A DNA stretch of 64,000 nucleotides. Origin: Chitinophaga pinensis (lineage in GTDB: Bacteria > Bacteroidota > Bacteroidia > Chitinophagales > Chitinophagaceae). Position 1 is the first letter of the stretch. Each line of letters begins with the position of its first letter. Both the position numbers and the translations under genes were made by a program. The stretch covers positions 1 to 64,000 of the forward strand of contig LR632930.1 in assembly GCA_902167325.1 (NCBI GenBank), given 5' to 3'. Below the pieces are notes generated by a model. The model ran no database searches. It was not told the origin of the DNA and saw only the letters and a list, made by a program, of their open reading frames with translations. Below are positions 24,054 through 33,177 of this stretch, one piece after another.

Positions 24054-26717
24054 CTACTTAACATCCTTCGCACCATACACTCTTCCGGGAGTAACAATAT
24101 ACTTTCCGGCACCAGCGGTGAAATGCACGGTATTCTTACCATCCACCACATTCGTATTCAAATTCAACCGACCTCCCTCCTGCCGGATGTTCCAGAAGCC
24201 GGGTTTCAATCCTGCAAGCACCACCTGCCAGGCTGCACCTGCAGGCACCTCAACGGTAAATGCTTCATGCGAAAAATCAGCCCCTGCACTCATACAAACA
24301 ATGCGGTCGGCCACCGTAATCTGGTATACACCAATACTCTCCCGGAAGCTCACCGGCAGCGGCTTAGCGCCCCCTTCTGCCATCTGGAATACCGTCAGGA
24401 AGCGATCTTTCGCATTGGCTTTGGCAGGCGTCACCATCATCCGGAATGCATTCGCCTCCGGCTTTGATGATTTCACTTCGAACCGGGTTCCAAATGTACT
24501 ATTGGCATCCGGCCCTCCGAGCACTTCCAGCTTACGATCACCGGCAGCGGGGAGCAGCATTTGTACATGCGTTTTACCCTCCAGTCCGTTCAGCGCATTG
24601 CGCAGCACCCATGCATCCCCATCAGTTTGTGGCTTGTTGAGGGTATTGATCTGCCAGTATTTTTTGAACGCCGGATCGGCCGTAGTCATATCATCGGTCA
24701 GGATAATAATGGCAGGCACATCATCCCGGAAAAGATTCAGGAACATAAACCCACGGGAATACTGTGCCATTTTAGAAGAATATGCTCCCGTAAGGTCGGC
24801 TTTGAAATAACTGAATGCCGGCTTCTGTTGCGAAGGACCAAAATCCGCAGCCATTACCTTCCCGTTATCGAACCAGGGATCAGTAGTCGTTTCTTCCTTC
24901 GTTTGCGGAAACCGCTGATTGAAACGCGTACCGCCATCCTGCAGCTTTGTGCGGAAGCGAAGCTTCTCATTCGGATCTACCGCCAGCATCATGCTGTGGG
25001 AAACAGATCTTTTATTAAAGTTGAAATCGTACGGAGGTCCATAAGAAAGATACAACCCGATATCCCCCACCTGGATGCCGTGGTGATATATCTGCAACGC
25101 ACCGGCATCGGCATGCTGATGGTTGGCAAAATGATACCCGCCACCTTTGATCTCTGCAATTACATCTTTGCTTTCCGGTTTATTATTCCAGCCTGTACGC
25201 GCTACCACACCGCCGAGCACTTTGCCGAAGTCCATGGTTTGCGGGAGCTTCGACAGGTCATGATCTGCCGGAAGTGCCGGATCATTCACCAATAAAAACA
25301 ATACAGGATTATCGGGCAGCCCGCCCTGGCGCTGGAACTCAGCTTTCAGCAACGGATCATTGGCGTAAGCATAACTCAGCAGCATCTGCATGGGTTGCTT
25401 CCAGTATAATGGTGCATTGGTACCGCCTTTAACAGAGAACATGTCTCCATCGCGGAGCATGTAACCGTCGGGCAGGCGCATATAGAGCCAGTAGTAAGGC
25501 AGATGTTTGATGTTATCATCGAACACAGGATGCCCTGTCATGCGGTAGAAGAGCCATACGGCATGCATTTCCCAACCCAGCCGGTAAGCGCCATAATCCA
25601 CTCCCTGGTTGTGACGGGGAGATGCATACTCGAACTTCCGCATGGGCACCAGCTCTTCCAGCACAGTGTAGGCAGTGTACTTGTATGGCAAAGGGTCTTC
25701 GTCGTACAGGGCAATAGACATCGCCAGCAGATCGCGGCTCACCTGTGCTTCGTTACCATGACCATTGATGATGCTATCCATAAAGGGAGGCCATCCTATT
25801 TCCATGTCCCGTGCAAGGCGCAGCATATGATGACGAAGATCGGCCAGCTCGCTTTCTGAAAGCAGATCGTAGCACCAGTCGTATACGAGTGCGGCTACAT
25901 ATATAGACCGGCCTATTTCACGGGTAATATCACCGTAGGTGACGTTCCCGAACTCCAGCACGGAAAGGTAATCCCGCATGAGCTTCGAAGCTTCGCGGCC
26001 TACGGTTTTATCGCCGGTCATCAGGTAATAGAATGCTTTTGTTTCTACCGCCTTTTCTACATCTTCCCGGTAAAATATCTCTTCCTGTGGGTTAAAGTCG
26101 AAGCGGAAGGGAACGATGGCCGTGGCGCATACCTTGTCCCACGCTTCTTTATTCTCTCCCTGCGTAAGCCTTGCTTTGATGGCGGGCAAAGTTTGCGGCG
26201 TTGTCCATATACGTGGGTGGCCGGCGGGTGGTTTGATGGAAGGGGAATACCGCTGAGCCTTTTCAGGAATGGCGGGATCGTTGACATTCTTCCATTCGAT
26301 GTAGCGGAGGCGCATGCCCTGCGGGAGCCATACCTTCACCTGCTCTTCCTTTGCCTCCATTTCAAACTTACCGGATACCTGGTGGCCACCATGGTAAGCA
26401 TCGAACAGGATACGCTTTGTAGGACGGCGGTTACCGATCTGGATCTTTACATGCGCCGGACCCGTAGTGCCTTCCTTTTCAGGAATAGCTTCGGTAGACA
26501 ATTCATACAGCCCCGCGGCAGGTACTTTTATGGTAAAGATGAGGTCGGGAGCGGCAGCACCGCTTACTACTGCCTTTCCAGGCTTAGCACGTGCAGCCGG
26601 TTGCCGGTTTATGTATTTATCTCCCACCACGGCCGGATAAGCCTGTGAAAAAACTGCTACCGAAACAAAGTTCAGTATGGCCAAAAGAACAATACCTTTT
26701 TTCACTTTCATATGCAT
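24054..26717 (-). CDS. secreted heparinase II/III-type polysaccharide lyase
   Basis: An exported protein of about 887 residues. A signal peptide is evident (IVLLAILNFVSVAVFSQ). An N-terminal beta domain is followed by an alpha-helical toroid region (HPRIW-TPQTLPAIKARL; YDWCYDLLSESEL; NGHGNEAQVSRDLLAMSIALYDEDP; RHNQGVDYGAYRLGWEM). Next comes the heparinase II/III block with the histidine-rich HFANHQHADAGALQIYHHG, which supplies candidate catalytic and zinc ligands. The C-terminus is a beta sandwich. Such enzymes cleave uronic-acid-containing polysaccharides (heparin, alginate and similar); the exact substrate is not readable. Start is uncertain between 26729, 26717 and 26711. It lies downstream of a SusC/SusD pair and probably acts on the polymer those proteins import. 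Confidence 0.8.
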   Translation of the reverse strand: MHMKVKKGIVLLAILNFVSVAVFSQAYPAVVGDKYINRQPAARAKPGKAVVSGAAAPDLIFTIKVPAAGLYELSTEAIPEKEGTTGPAHVKIQIGNRRPTKRILFDAYHGGHQVSGKFEMEAKEEQVKVWLPQGMRLRYIEWKNVNDPAIPEKAQRYSPSIKPPAGHPRIWTTPQTLPAIKARLTQGENKEAWDKVCATAIVPFRFDFNPQEEIFYREDVEKAVETKAFYYLMTGDKTVGREASKLMRDYLSVLEFGNVTYGDITREIGRSIYVAALVYDWCYDLLSESELADLRHHMLRLARDMEIGWPPFMDSIINGHGNEAQVSRDLLAMSIALYDEDPLPYKYTAYTVLEELVPMRKFEYASPRHNQGVDYGAYRLGWEMHAVWLFYRMTGHPVFDDNIKHLPYYWLYMRLPDGYMLRDGDMFSVKGGTNAPLYWKQPMQMLLSYAYANDPLLKAEFQRQGGLPDNPVLFLLVNDPALPADHDLSKLPQTMDFGKVLGGVVARTGWNNKPESKDVIAEIKGGGYHFANHQHADAGALQIYHHGIQVGDIGLYLSYGPPYDFNFNKRSVSHSMMLAVDPNEKLRFRTKLQDGGTRFNQRFPQTKEETTTDPWFDNGKVMAADFGPSQQKPAFSYFKADLTGAYSSKMAQYSRGFMFLNLFRDDVPAIIILTDDMTTADPAFKKYWQINTLNKPQTDGDAWVLRNALNGLEGKTHVQMLLPAAGDRKLEVLGGPDANSTFGTRFEVKSSKPEANAFRMMVTPAKANAKDRFLTVFQMAEGGAKPLPVSFRESIGVYQITVADRIVCMSAGADFSHEAFTVEVPAGAAWQVVLAGLKPGFWNIRQEGGRLNLNTNVVDGKNTVHFTAGAGKYIVTPGRVYGAKDVK

Positions 26718-26809
26718 TTGCTGTACCATCTCTCTTCCGTTATTTAAAGCCGGATTCCCCGGAGCTTGCGCCCCCGGGGAACCGGCATACACTACAATGC
26801 TTTTCTATA

Positions 26810-28249
26810 TCAATACCCCAGGTTCTTCCTCATATTAGGATTGGCGGCCAGTTCTGTTTCGGGAATGGGCTGCAATCTTCTGAAGTCTGTGGTTTTCACT
26901 TCCACGTAGGAGGAGTGTGCCTTTGCACCCATGTCGGGCCTGTTAAAGGTAACATTCATGCGGAAGAGGTCAAACAGGCGAAGCCCTTCGAAAGCCAGTT
27001 CTTTCCGGCGCTCCAGGATCACTGCATCTACAAGGGCCTGTCCGGTGTAGGTATAAGCAGTCAGGTCCGGGTCGCGGTTCTGGGCTACCATATTGAGGTA
27101 CTTCTGACCTTCGGTGGTGTTATTGAGGCGTGCTTCCGACTCTGCGAGGATGAGCAATACCTCTGCATAGCGCAGCAACTTGATCTCGTCCCGGTCGGTG
27201 TTGGTCACGTTCTGATATTTGTTCACGTAGTGAACGGTATTGGTACCACGTGCTGCGTCTACGATCAGGCTGCGGCGGCGGTCGGTGGCGGTGTAGAGGT
27301 CATACAGTTCATCTGTTGCCAGCATATCACCGAGGCTTTTAGAAGAGTAGATCGCATCCAGCCCTTCCACACCGGCATTGGCAGCGGCATTATTATTCAG
27401 TTCGAAAAGCGTTTCCTGCTTATCTGTCCGCATAACATTCGATGCCCAGAAGGTAGTGAAAGCCGCTTCGGTGGCCGCGAGTGTATAACCGCCTTCGTCC
27501 ACTACCTTTTTCGCAGCATCCCGCGCTTTGGCGTAATCGCCCATATAGAGATAGGCGCGGGCCTGAAGGGCCTTGGCGGCGTATTTGGACAGGAAGTTGG
27601 TGTTGTAAGGGTGGATCGACATACCGGCGGCCGGCATCAGATCGAATGCTTTGTCCAGATCGGAAATTATCTGCGCATACACTTCCTTCACCTTGTTACG
27701 GGCCGGCTTGTTGAGCGATCCGGTTTCGCTGGTGGGCAACGTTACCACAGGCACACCGTCTGCCTCAGGATTTACTGCGTAGGGCGTGGCGAACAGGTTG
27801 GTCAGGTAGAAGTAATTCAGCGCCCGTAAAGCGTACGCCTCTCCTAACATATGGTTTACATTACTGGTGGCAGTCAGGTTCGTGTTGATGACACGGTTGG
27901 CCTGCTGGATAACGAAGTAGGCCGACGACCAGATATTAGCCGCTTCGGCAGAAGAACCCACGAACGTATAGTTGTTCATGGGGATGAGGCGGCCGGAGTT
28001 CTGGCTGGAAAGATATACGTTATCTGCCAGCAGATCCCCGAACAGGGGCACGTTACGCCCGAAATATAGGGAACCGGTCATGTTGCGGTACGCGCCGTTC
28101 ATAGCTTCCAGCATGCTGCCTTCAGAAACGATGGCATTGCCGACAGACACGCTCGTGGAAGGCTCTTCGTCGAGGAAGCTCTTCCCGCAGGATGCCGCCG
28201 TTAGTGTTGCGGCAGCGAATATGGCGATATATGCTTGTCTTTTCTTCAT
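26810..28249 (-). CDS. SusD/RagB family glycan-binding lipoprotein (locus 1)
   Basis: A 479-residue surface lipoprotein with leader AAATLTAASCGKSFLDEEP, where Cys would be lipidated. SusD features include the TPR-like helical core (ALRALNYFYLTNLFATPYAVNPEADGVPVV; AARAYLYMGDYAKARDAAKKV) and the C-terminal ILERRKELAFEGLRLFDLFRMN-FNRPD, ending NPNMRKNLGY. It caps the SusC barrel and delivers oligosaccharide. It starts 12 bp after the SusC stop, and the lyase gene follows, so this is a three-gene polysaccharide utilisation locus. Confidence 0.95.
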   Translation of the reverse strand: MKKRQAYIAIFAAATLTAASCGKSFLDEEPSTSVSVGNAIVSEGSMLEAMNGAYRNMTGSLYFGRNVPLFGDLLADNVYLSSQNSGRLIPMNNYTFVGSSAEAANIWSSAYFVIQQANRVINTNLTATSNVNHMLGEAYALRALNYFYLTNLFATPYAVNPEADGVPVVTLPTSETGSLNKPARNKVKEVYAQIISDLDKAFDLMPAAGMSIHPYNTNFLSKYAAKALQARAYLYMGDYAKARDAAKKVVDEGGYTLAATEAAFTTFWASNVMRTDKQETLFELNNNAAANAGVEGLDAIYSSKSLGDMLATDELYDLYTATDRRRSLIVDAARGTNTVHYVNKYQNVTNTDRDEIKLLRYAEVLLILAESEARLNNTTEGQKYLNMVAQNRDPDLTAYTYTGQALVDAVILERRKELAFEGLRLFDLFRMNVTFNRPDMGAKAHSSYVEVKTTDFRRLQPIPETELAANPNMRKNLGY

Positions 28250-28261
28250 GTGTCAGTGTTT

Positions 28262-31200
28262 TTAAAGTCCCACGTTAATGCCGATAGTGAACGTCTTGTA
28301 CTGGAACATATCCTGCGAGTCCAGACCGCTGTAGGAAACTTCCGGATCAAACGGCAGGCGCTTGTCGAAGGTTTTGGTGAAGAGGTTGGTAGCCCTTCCG
28401 TACAGCGCCAGTTTAGAAACGCCCAGTCTTTTCACGAACGCCAGATTATTGAAATCATATCCCAGCTGGATGTTCTTCAGGCGAACGTGATCACCCTTAT
28501 AGAGGCGGTAAGTGCTCACCGTAAGGTCTGACTTGGTCGTGAACTTCGGCACATCAGTGATCTGACCGGGAGTAGTCCAGCGGTTGTCGTAGATGTACTG
28601 GTATTTATTATTGATGTAATAGTTACCCAGCGTGAAGTACACATCCTGCGAACTGAGGATGTAATAGCCGAGGCTGAAGTTGAAATCCACACCAAGTGAA
28701 ATACCCTTGTACGTAAACATGTTGTTGAAACCGCCGGTAGCTTTCGGAACGGAAAGACGGTCCAGCGGAATCATCTTCGCATCGCCCGGTTTGTTGGTGG
28801 TGGCAGCATGCGACTCATCCGTATAATATAACGGATCTCCATTCTGCGGATCTACACCGGCATACTCACGCATGTAGAACGTATTGAAGCTGTAACCTTC
28901 CTTCAGGTAGAAGTTACCGTTCAGCACAGGCGTGTTGGCCGGCAGTTTGGTGATTTCGTTCCGGTTGAAAGCGGCATTCAGGTTGGTGTTCCAGGTAAAG
29001 TCTTTCGTGCGGATCACATCGCCCCGGAGCATGAACTCCCAGCCCTTATTGGCCATAGCCCCCACGTTCTGCAGTACAGAACCGAAGCCTGTAGTCAGCG
29101 AAGTAGGTACGCTGCGGATCAGCCCGTCGATATTATTATAATAGTAATCTACGGAGAACATGAACCGGTTATTCGCAAAACCGAAGTCGGCACCTACGTC
29201 GAACTTACGGGATGTTTCCCAGGTGAGATCGATGTTACCGATCACGTTATACGCCTGCCCGATCACACCGCCGTAAGAAGAGCCCTGGCCGTAGCTAACC
29301 TGCGGCAGCCATTGGTAGTTACCAAGACTGGCATTACCCGTAGTACCGTAGGAAGAACGGAGCTTCAGTGCAGAGAAGATGGATTGTTTCTGGAAGAAAG
29401 ATTCTTCATGCAGGTTCCAGGTACCGCCTACCGACCAGAAGGTAGCAAAGCGGTTGTTGGATGCAAAGCGGGAAGAACCATCCCTGCGGAGCGATGCGTT
29501 CAGCGCATATTTGTTTTTGTAATTGACGCTGGCATTGCCGTAAGTAGATACGAATGAGTAGTTGCTGTAATCTGCATACACACCCTGCGGCGTACCTGCG
29601 TTGCCCAAAGCCGTAAGACCGGGGTGCGACGACGGGAAGCCAATACCATCGGCCGACATCTTGTACTCTTTTGAGCGTTGTGCTTCATAACCAACAGAAG
29701 CGTTTACATAGAAGTCGTTGGAGGCGTCAATATCATACCGGTAATCGAACTGGTTACGGGTAAGCCAGTTGAAGAAACGGGAGTAGTAGTTACGGCTGCG
29801 GCCTTTGAGGGTACCGCCACCATCACCCATTACGGGATTGAGATAGGTCGTTTCTTCCAGCGTATTGTAATCGGCGCTCACGTAGGTAGTGAAGAACAGC
29901 TTGTCCCAGATGTTATATCTCAGCTTGGCGTTACCCAGCGTTTTGAACATGGAAAGGAAACGCTTGTCGTTCTCCGTCGTCCACAGCGGATTATAGATAC
30001 CGGGGAAGTTGGTGTTACCGGAAGTGGAGTTGTTGATAGACCCGTCGGCATTATACGCCAGCTGGAACGGACGGAGGCCGCGCGCTGCCCAGATGGGGTT
30101 CGACGAGAAGTTGGTTGTGGTAGGGGTATTCTGCCCTACGTTGGAGATATTAAGACCTACGGATAATTGCAGGCGCTTATTAATCTGATGATCGAGGTTG
30201 AGCAGGCCGGATATCCTTTTCATATCGGCGCCAATGGTGGTGGCTTCCTGTCCGAAGTAGCCCGCAGATGCGAAGAATTTAGTTTTCTCCCCGCCGCCAT
30301 TGAGGCTTACGTTGTATTGCTGCTGCTTGCCCGTGCGGGTGATCAGATCATACCAATCGTTGCTCTTGCCGCTGTTGAGACCGTAGCTGTTGGCGAGATC
30401 TTCTACCTGAGTGGGCGTACTGCCACCGTTGGTGAGGGCTTCACGGAACATTACCGCGTATTGCTCTGCATTCAGCAGGCGGCCTGCTTTCGGCAGTTTT
30501 ATCTGGCTGGAAACACCTCCTTCAGCATCTACACGGATCTGTGTTTTGCCCGACTTTCCGCGTTTCGTTGTGATGAGGATAACACCGGCCGCACCACGGG
30601 AACCGTATACCGCAGTAGCCGCAGCATCTTTCAGCACGTCGATACGCTCGATGTCGTTCTGGTTAAGACCGGCAAGGGCGTTGGAGGTGGTGGAATAGGT
30701 GGTAAGCTGACCGGAGTTCACGATCATCCCGTCAATCACAATGAGCGGGTTATTGCTCAGCTGCAGTGAGCTTACGCCGCGGATACGGATATCCATATTG
30801 GCACCGGGCTGGCCGCTGGTAATGGGAGCGGTAAGGCCCGCCACCTGCCCCTGCAGCGACTGTGCGAAGTTGGCGAAAGGTTTGTTCTCGAGGGAGGTAC
30901 CATTTACCGTGTTGATAGAACCGGTGCTGGTAGCCGAAGTGAAATTGCGGTAACCATCGGTGATCACTACTTCCCCGAGGGTTTTAATGTCTTTTTCAAG
31001 TTTGATGTTGATGACAGCCTGATTAGCCGGCACCTGGCGGGTTACGTAACCAACCATCTTAAAGGTAAGGGAAGCGCCTTCGGGCACATCTTTAATGGTA
31101 TAAGCACCTGCTGCGTCTGTGATAACGGCTTTGCTGGTACCGGTGATGGCAACCACTACGCCCGGCATAGGGGCGCCCTCATCGTCGGTTACGGTGCCGC

Positions 31201-31378
31201 TTACCACGATGGCAGCATAAAGCGGGCTGGCAGTAATCGCTGCCGGACGGGCTTTAGCCGCATCAGGGAGTGCGCTCATGCCCATCACCGCAATGCATAG
31301 CGCCGCAGCTTTAATCACCGCCGAATTGCAGGCCGGCGCCTGACGTGCTTTTTTCCCGATATGAATTGTACGATCCAT
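28262..31378 (-). CDS. SusC/RagA family TonB-dependent outer membrane transporter (locus 1)
   Basis: A 1038-residue TonB-linked transporter. The N-terminal extension and signal region (to about residue 55) precede a carboxypeptidase-D regulatory-like domain (VSGTVTDDEGAPMPGVVVAI). The SusC-specific plug segment has the DGYRN, IRGVSSLQLSNNPLIVIDGMIVN and NDIERIDVLKDAAATAVYGSRGAAGVILITTKRG signatures. A long beta-barrel follows, ending in a C-terminal aromatic pattern (FTIGINVGL). There is no STN domain, so it is not of the sigma-signalling type, and no sigma/anti-sigma or hybrid two-component gene adjoins it. Transcribed leftward with the SusD and lyase genes. Confidence 0.96.
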   Translation of the reverse strand: MDRTIHIGKKARQAPACNSAVIKAAALCIAVMGMSALPDAAKARPAAITASPLYAAIVVSGTVTDDEGAPMPGVVVAITGTSKAVITDAAGAYTIKDVPEGASLTFKMVGYVTRQVPANQAVINIKLEKDIKTLGEVVITDGYRNFTSATSTGSINTVNGTSLENKPFANFAQSLQGQVAGLTAPITSGQPGANMDIRIRGVSSLQLSNNPLIVIDGMIVNSGQLTTYSTTSNALAGLNQNDIERIDVLKDAAATAVYGSRGAAGVILITTKRGKSGKTQIRVDAEGGVSSQIKLPKAGRLLNAEQYAVMFREALTNGGSTPTQVEDLANSYGLNSGKSNDWYDLITRTGKQQQYNVSLNGGGEKTKFFASAGYFGQEATTIGADMKRISGLLNLDHQINKRLQLSVGLNISNVGQNTPTTTNFSSNPIWAARGLRPFQLAYNADGSINNSTSGNTNFPGIYNPLWTTENDKRFLSMFKTLGNAKLRYNIWDKLFFTTYVSADYNTLEETTYLNPVMGDGGGTLKGRSRNYYSRFFNWLTRNQFDYRYDIDASNDFYVNASVGYEAQRSKEYKMSADGIGFPSSHPGLTALGNAGTPQGVYADYSNYSFVSTYGNASVNYKNKYALNASLRRDGSSRFASNNRFATFWSVGGTWNLHEESFFQKQSIFSALKLRSSYGTTGNASLGNYQWLPQVSYGQGSSYGGVIGQAYNVIGNIDLTWETSRKFDVGADFGFANNRFMFSVDYYYNNIDGLIRSVPTSLTTGFGSVLQNVGAMANKGWEFMLRGDVIRTKDFTWNTNLNAAFNRNEITKLPANTPVLNGNFYLKEGYSFNTFYMREYAGVDPQNGDPLYYTDESHAATTNKPGDAKMIPLDRLSVPKATGGFNNMFTYKGISLGVDFNFSLGYYILSSQDVYFTLGNYYINNKYQYIYDNRWTTPGQITDVPKFTTKSDLTVSTYRLYKGDHVRLKNIQLGYDFNNLAFVKRLGVSKLALYGRATNLFTKTFDKRLPFDPEVSYSGLDSQDMFQYKTFTIGINVGL

Positions 31379-31858
31379 ACTTCAGTGAAATAGAAGATTA
31401 AATAATTTGAATAACTACCGTGTGCTCCTTTGAATAACCGCAGCGTTACATACGGAGAAATATGCGGCTGCCGCTTCCTCAATGTCTAATGATGTGTCAT
31501 AGGCTATTATATGCAAACCCTCCCCTTCGGCCGGTTATGGAAAAAACATTCCCGGTCTGACCATATGGCCAAATCAATAAATCAGTCATTGAATTTGAAA
31601 ATGATAAGATGCGTACCCGTATCCCCCTGACGCCTCTGGTGGAATTTGCGTTTTACTTTTGGCTGAATGACTATGTAAACAAATATATTACTTTTATGTA
31701 AACATTCTAGCCTTTCGGTTGATTTCTTTTAAAAAATATCTTCGCCCAATTAATACACTGTATTTCAATTGTATTAAACGAAAGTACGGTTTAAATGTAT
31801 ACAATAACCGACTTATAAAGTAAACAGGGAGATTGGAAATATGCTTTAGGCACAGGCA
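31379..31858. other. upstream region of polysaccharide locus 1
   Basis: About 480 bp without a credible gene. The half nearer 31700 is AT-rich and holds a 9-bp direct repeat (31673-31704). No perfect TTTG-N19-21-TAnnTTTG promoter toward the SusC gene was found; TATATTTG (minus strand, 31680-31687) lacks a spaced -33 box. Confidence 0.6.
31673..31704. repeat. direct repeat ATGTAAACA, two copies 23 bp apart
   Basis: ATGTAAACA at 31673-31681 and 31696-31704. The copies fall on a similar helix face (about two turns apart), about 300 bp upstream of the SusC start. Confidence 0.5.
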
Positions 31859-31903
31859 TAAAAAAGCCTGTAGCAAACGGCTGTTACCGTTCCCTACAGG
31901 CTA
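31859..31903 (-). terminator. terminator of the DUF2339-DUF3999 operon
   Basis: A 9-bp outer stem (AGCCTGTAG/CTACAGGCT) with a smaller internal hairpin, followed on the minus strand by TTTTTTATG. It begins 18 bp past the DUF3999 stop codon. Confidence 0.8.
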
Positions 31904-31920
31904 AGCTTTATTATTTCAGG

Positions 31921-33177
31921 CTAGTTTTTCTCTTTCTTCATGTCTTTCAGCATACCTCTTACCACAAAAGCAAGCAGCCCCACTACAAGAATGATCCCCG
32001 CCCATATCCAGTTCCGCGTCGTGAAAAAGGAAGGTGATGCTTCTACAGCCTCATTACCCTTTACCGGCACAGGATCACCAGGCAACAGGTCCCTTCCGGC
32101 CTGCCGGTGGTAGGCGGACGAGAAGTAGGTAACATCATACTCCGGCGAATGCAGCCCGGGCGCCCCGCCTTTCATTTGATAATTACCCGGCTCCAGTTTG
32201 GCTACGAGGGCCCAGGCGCTTTGCCAGGCTTTAACCTGCTCCGGCTCCAGCGGCGGACTATCACCATTCTCCACGATCATTACCAGACTATCGTACTGCA
32301 TGGTTTCATCCAGTGAAAAGGAATTGCCCCCGGCATCGGAACGCAGTGTTTGACTGCCCACTGGCTGTTCTTTCCCATTTTCAAGGATATACAGCGATGC
32401 CTCACGGCGGTATAATTGCGGGCGGGCAATAGAAAGCGACAGTTCTTTCAGCGGGTATTGCTGTGGCAGGGTAATGAGGAAGCGATCGCTCCTGCGGTCT
32501 TTACCTGCCAGTAATTTCACTGCCGCGCCGGGCACTTCCTGCAGCAGGGACCTTTCCTGTTTCTCACTGCGGAAGCCCACACAATTGATCTGAAGGGGCG
32601 CACTGGCAGAATCGTCGATCACCAGTTTAAAATATTTGAACCCGGATGCGGGTATAGTGATCGTTTCTTCGAGGATCGTTTCTTTCCCCGGAACAGGGAT
32701 GGCCGAATGAGGGTCGAGCAGGAAGGGCGGACGGATGGCGTACCATTGTATTTTATCCGGACTGCCGGTCAGCACTACCTTTTTCGGCACCGCTGTATTG
32801 GCGTACCGCAATCCGAATTCCTTGATGGTGGCATGCGGCTCCTGTTCGAAAATTATAACCGTTTCCTTTCCCGGATGCGATTCCAGCACCGGGGTAGGAT
32901 AAGCTTTGAATGCTCCCGGAGAAATGGTTTTATACGATTGCAAAGCCACATACGGCACTTCTGCCGAATCACCGAAGATCCTGACATCCCAGGCGCCGTT
33001 ACGGAAAGCTTTCGAACTGAGGGCTGGCGTAACAGGTATGCGGTAGAACCCGGGAGAATCTACCCGTGGCAATTTCGCCTCCCAGCTGAATGCCGGTTTC
33101 TTTTGTGCTATGGCCGGCACACAGGCCATAAGCCCGATACTAATCAGGCAGCTTCTCTTCCTGAACAGGTTGATCAT
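31921..33177 (-). CDS. DUF3999 family membrane-anchored protein
   Basis: A 418-residue exported protein. The signal peptide ends near VPAIAQ. A large beta-rich periplasmic region follows, starting SWEAKLPRVDSPGFYRIPVTPALSS, with VRIFGDSAEVPYVAL. One transmembrane helix (about 392-410, WIWAGIILVVGLLAFVV) lies near the C-terminus, with a short basic tail. This fits DUF3999, which is commonly encoded next to DUF2339 proteins. Its start codon lies inside the end of the DUF2339 gene (38-bp overlap), which implies translational coupling. The function of the pair is not known to me. Confidence 0.85.
   Translation of the reverse strand: MINLFRKRSCLISIGLMACVPAIAQKKPAFSWEAKLPRVDSPGFYRIPVTPALSSKAFRNGAWDVRIFGDSAEVPYVALQSYKTISPGAFKAYPTPVLESHPGKETVIIFEQEPHATIKEFGLRYANTAVPKKVVLTGSPDKIQWYAIRPPFLLDPHSAIPVPGKETILEETITIPASGFKYFKLVIDDSASAPLQINCVGFRSEKQERSLLQEVPGAAVKLLAGKDRRSDRFLITLPQQYPLKELSLSIARPQLYRREASLYILENGKEQPVGSQTLRSDAGGNSFSLDETMQYDSLVMIVENGDSPPLEPEQVKAWQSAWALVAKLEPGNYQMKGGAPGLHSPEYDVTYFSSAYHRQAGRDLLPGDPVPVKGNEAVEASPSFFTTRNWIWAGIILVVGLLAFVVRGMLKDMKKEKN

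Noticed and set aside
31694..31876. 60-residue leftward frame upstream of polysaccharide locus 1
   Set aside because: AT-rich, overlaps the DUF3999 terminator, no motif; judged non-coding.
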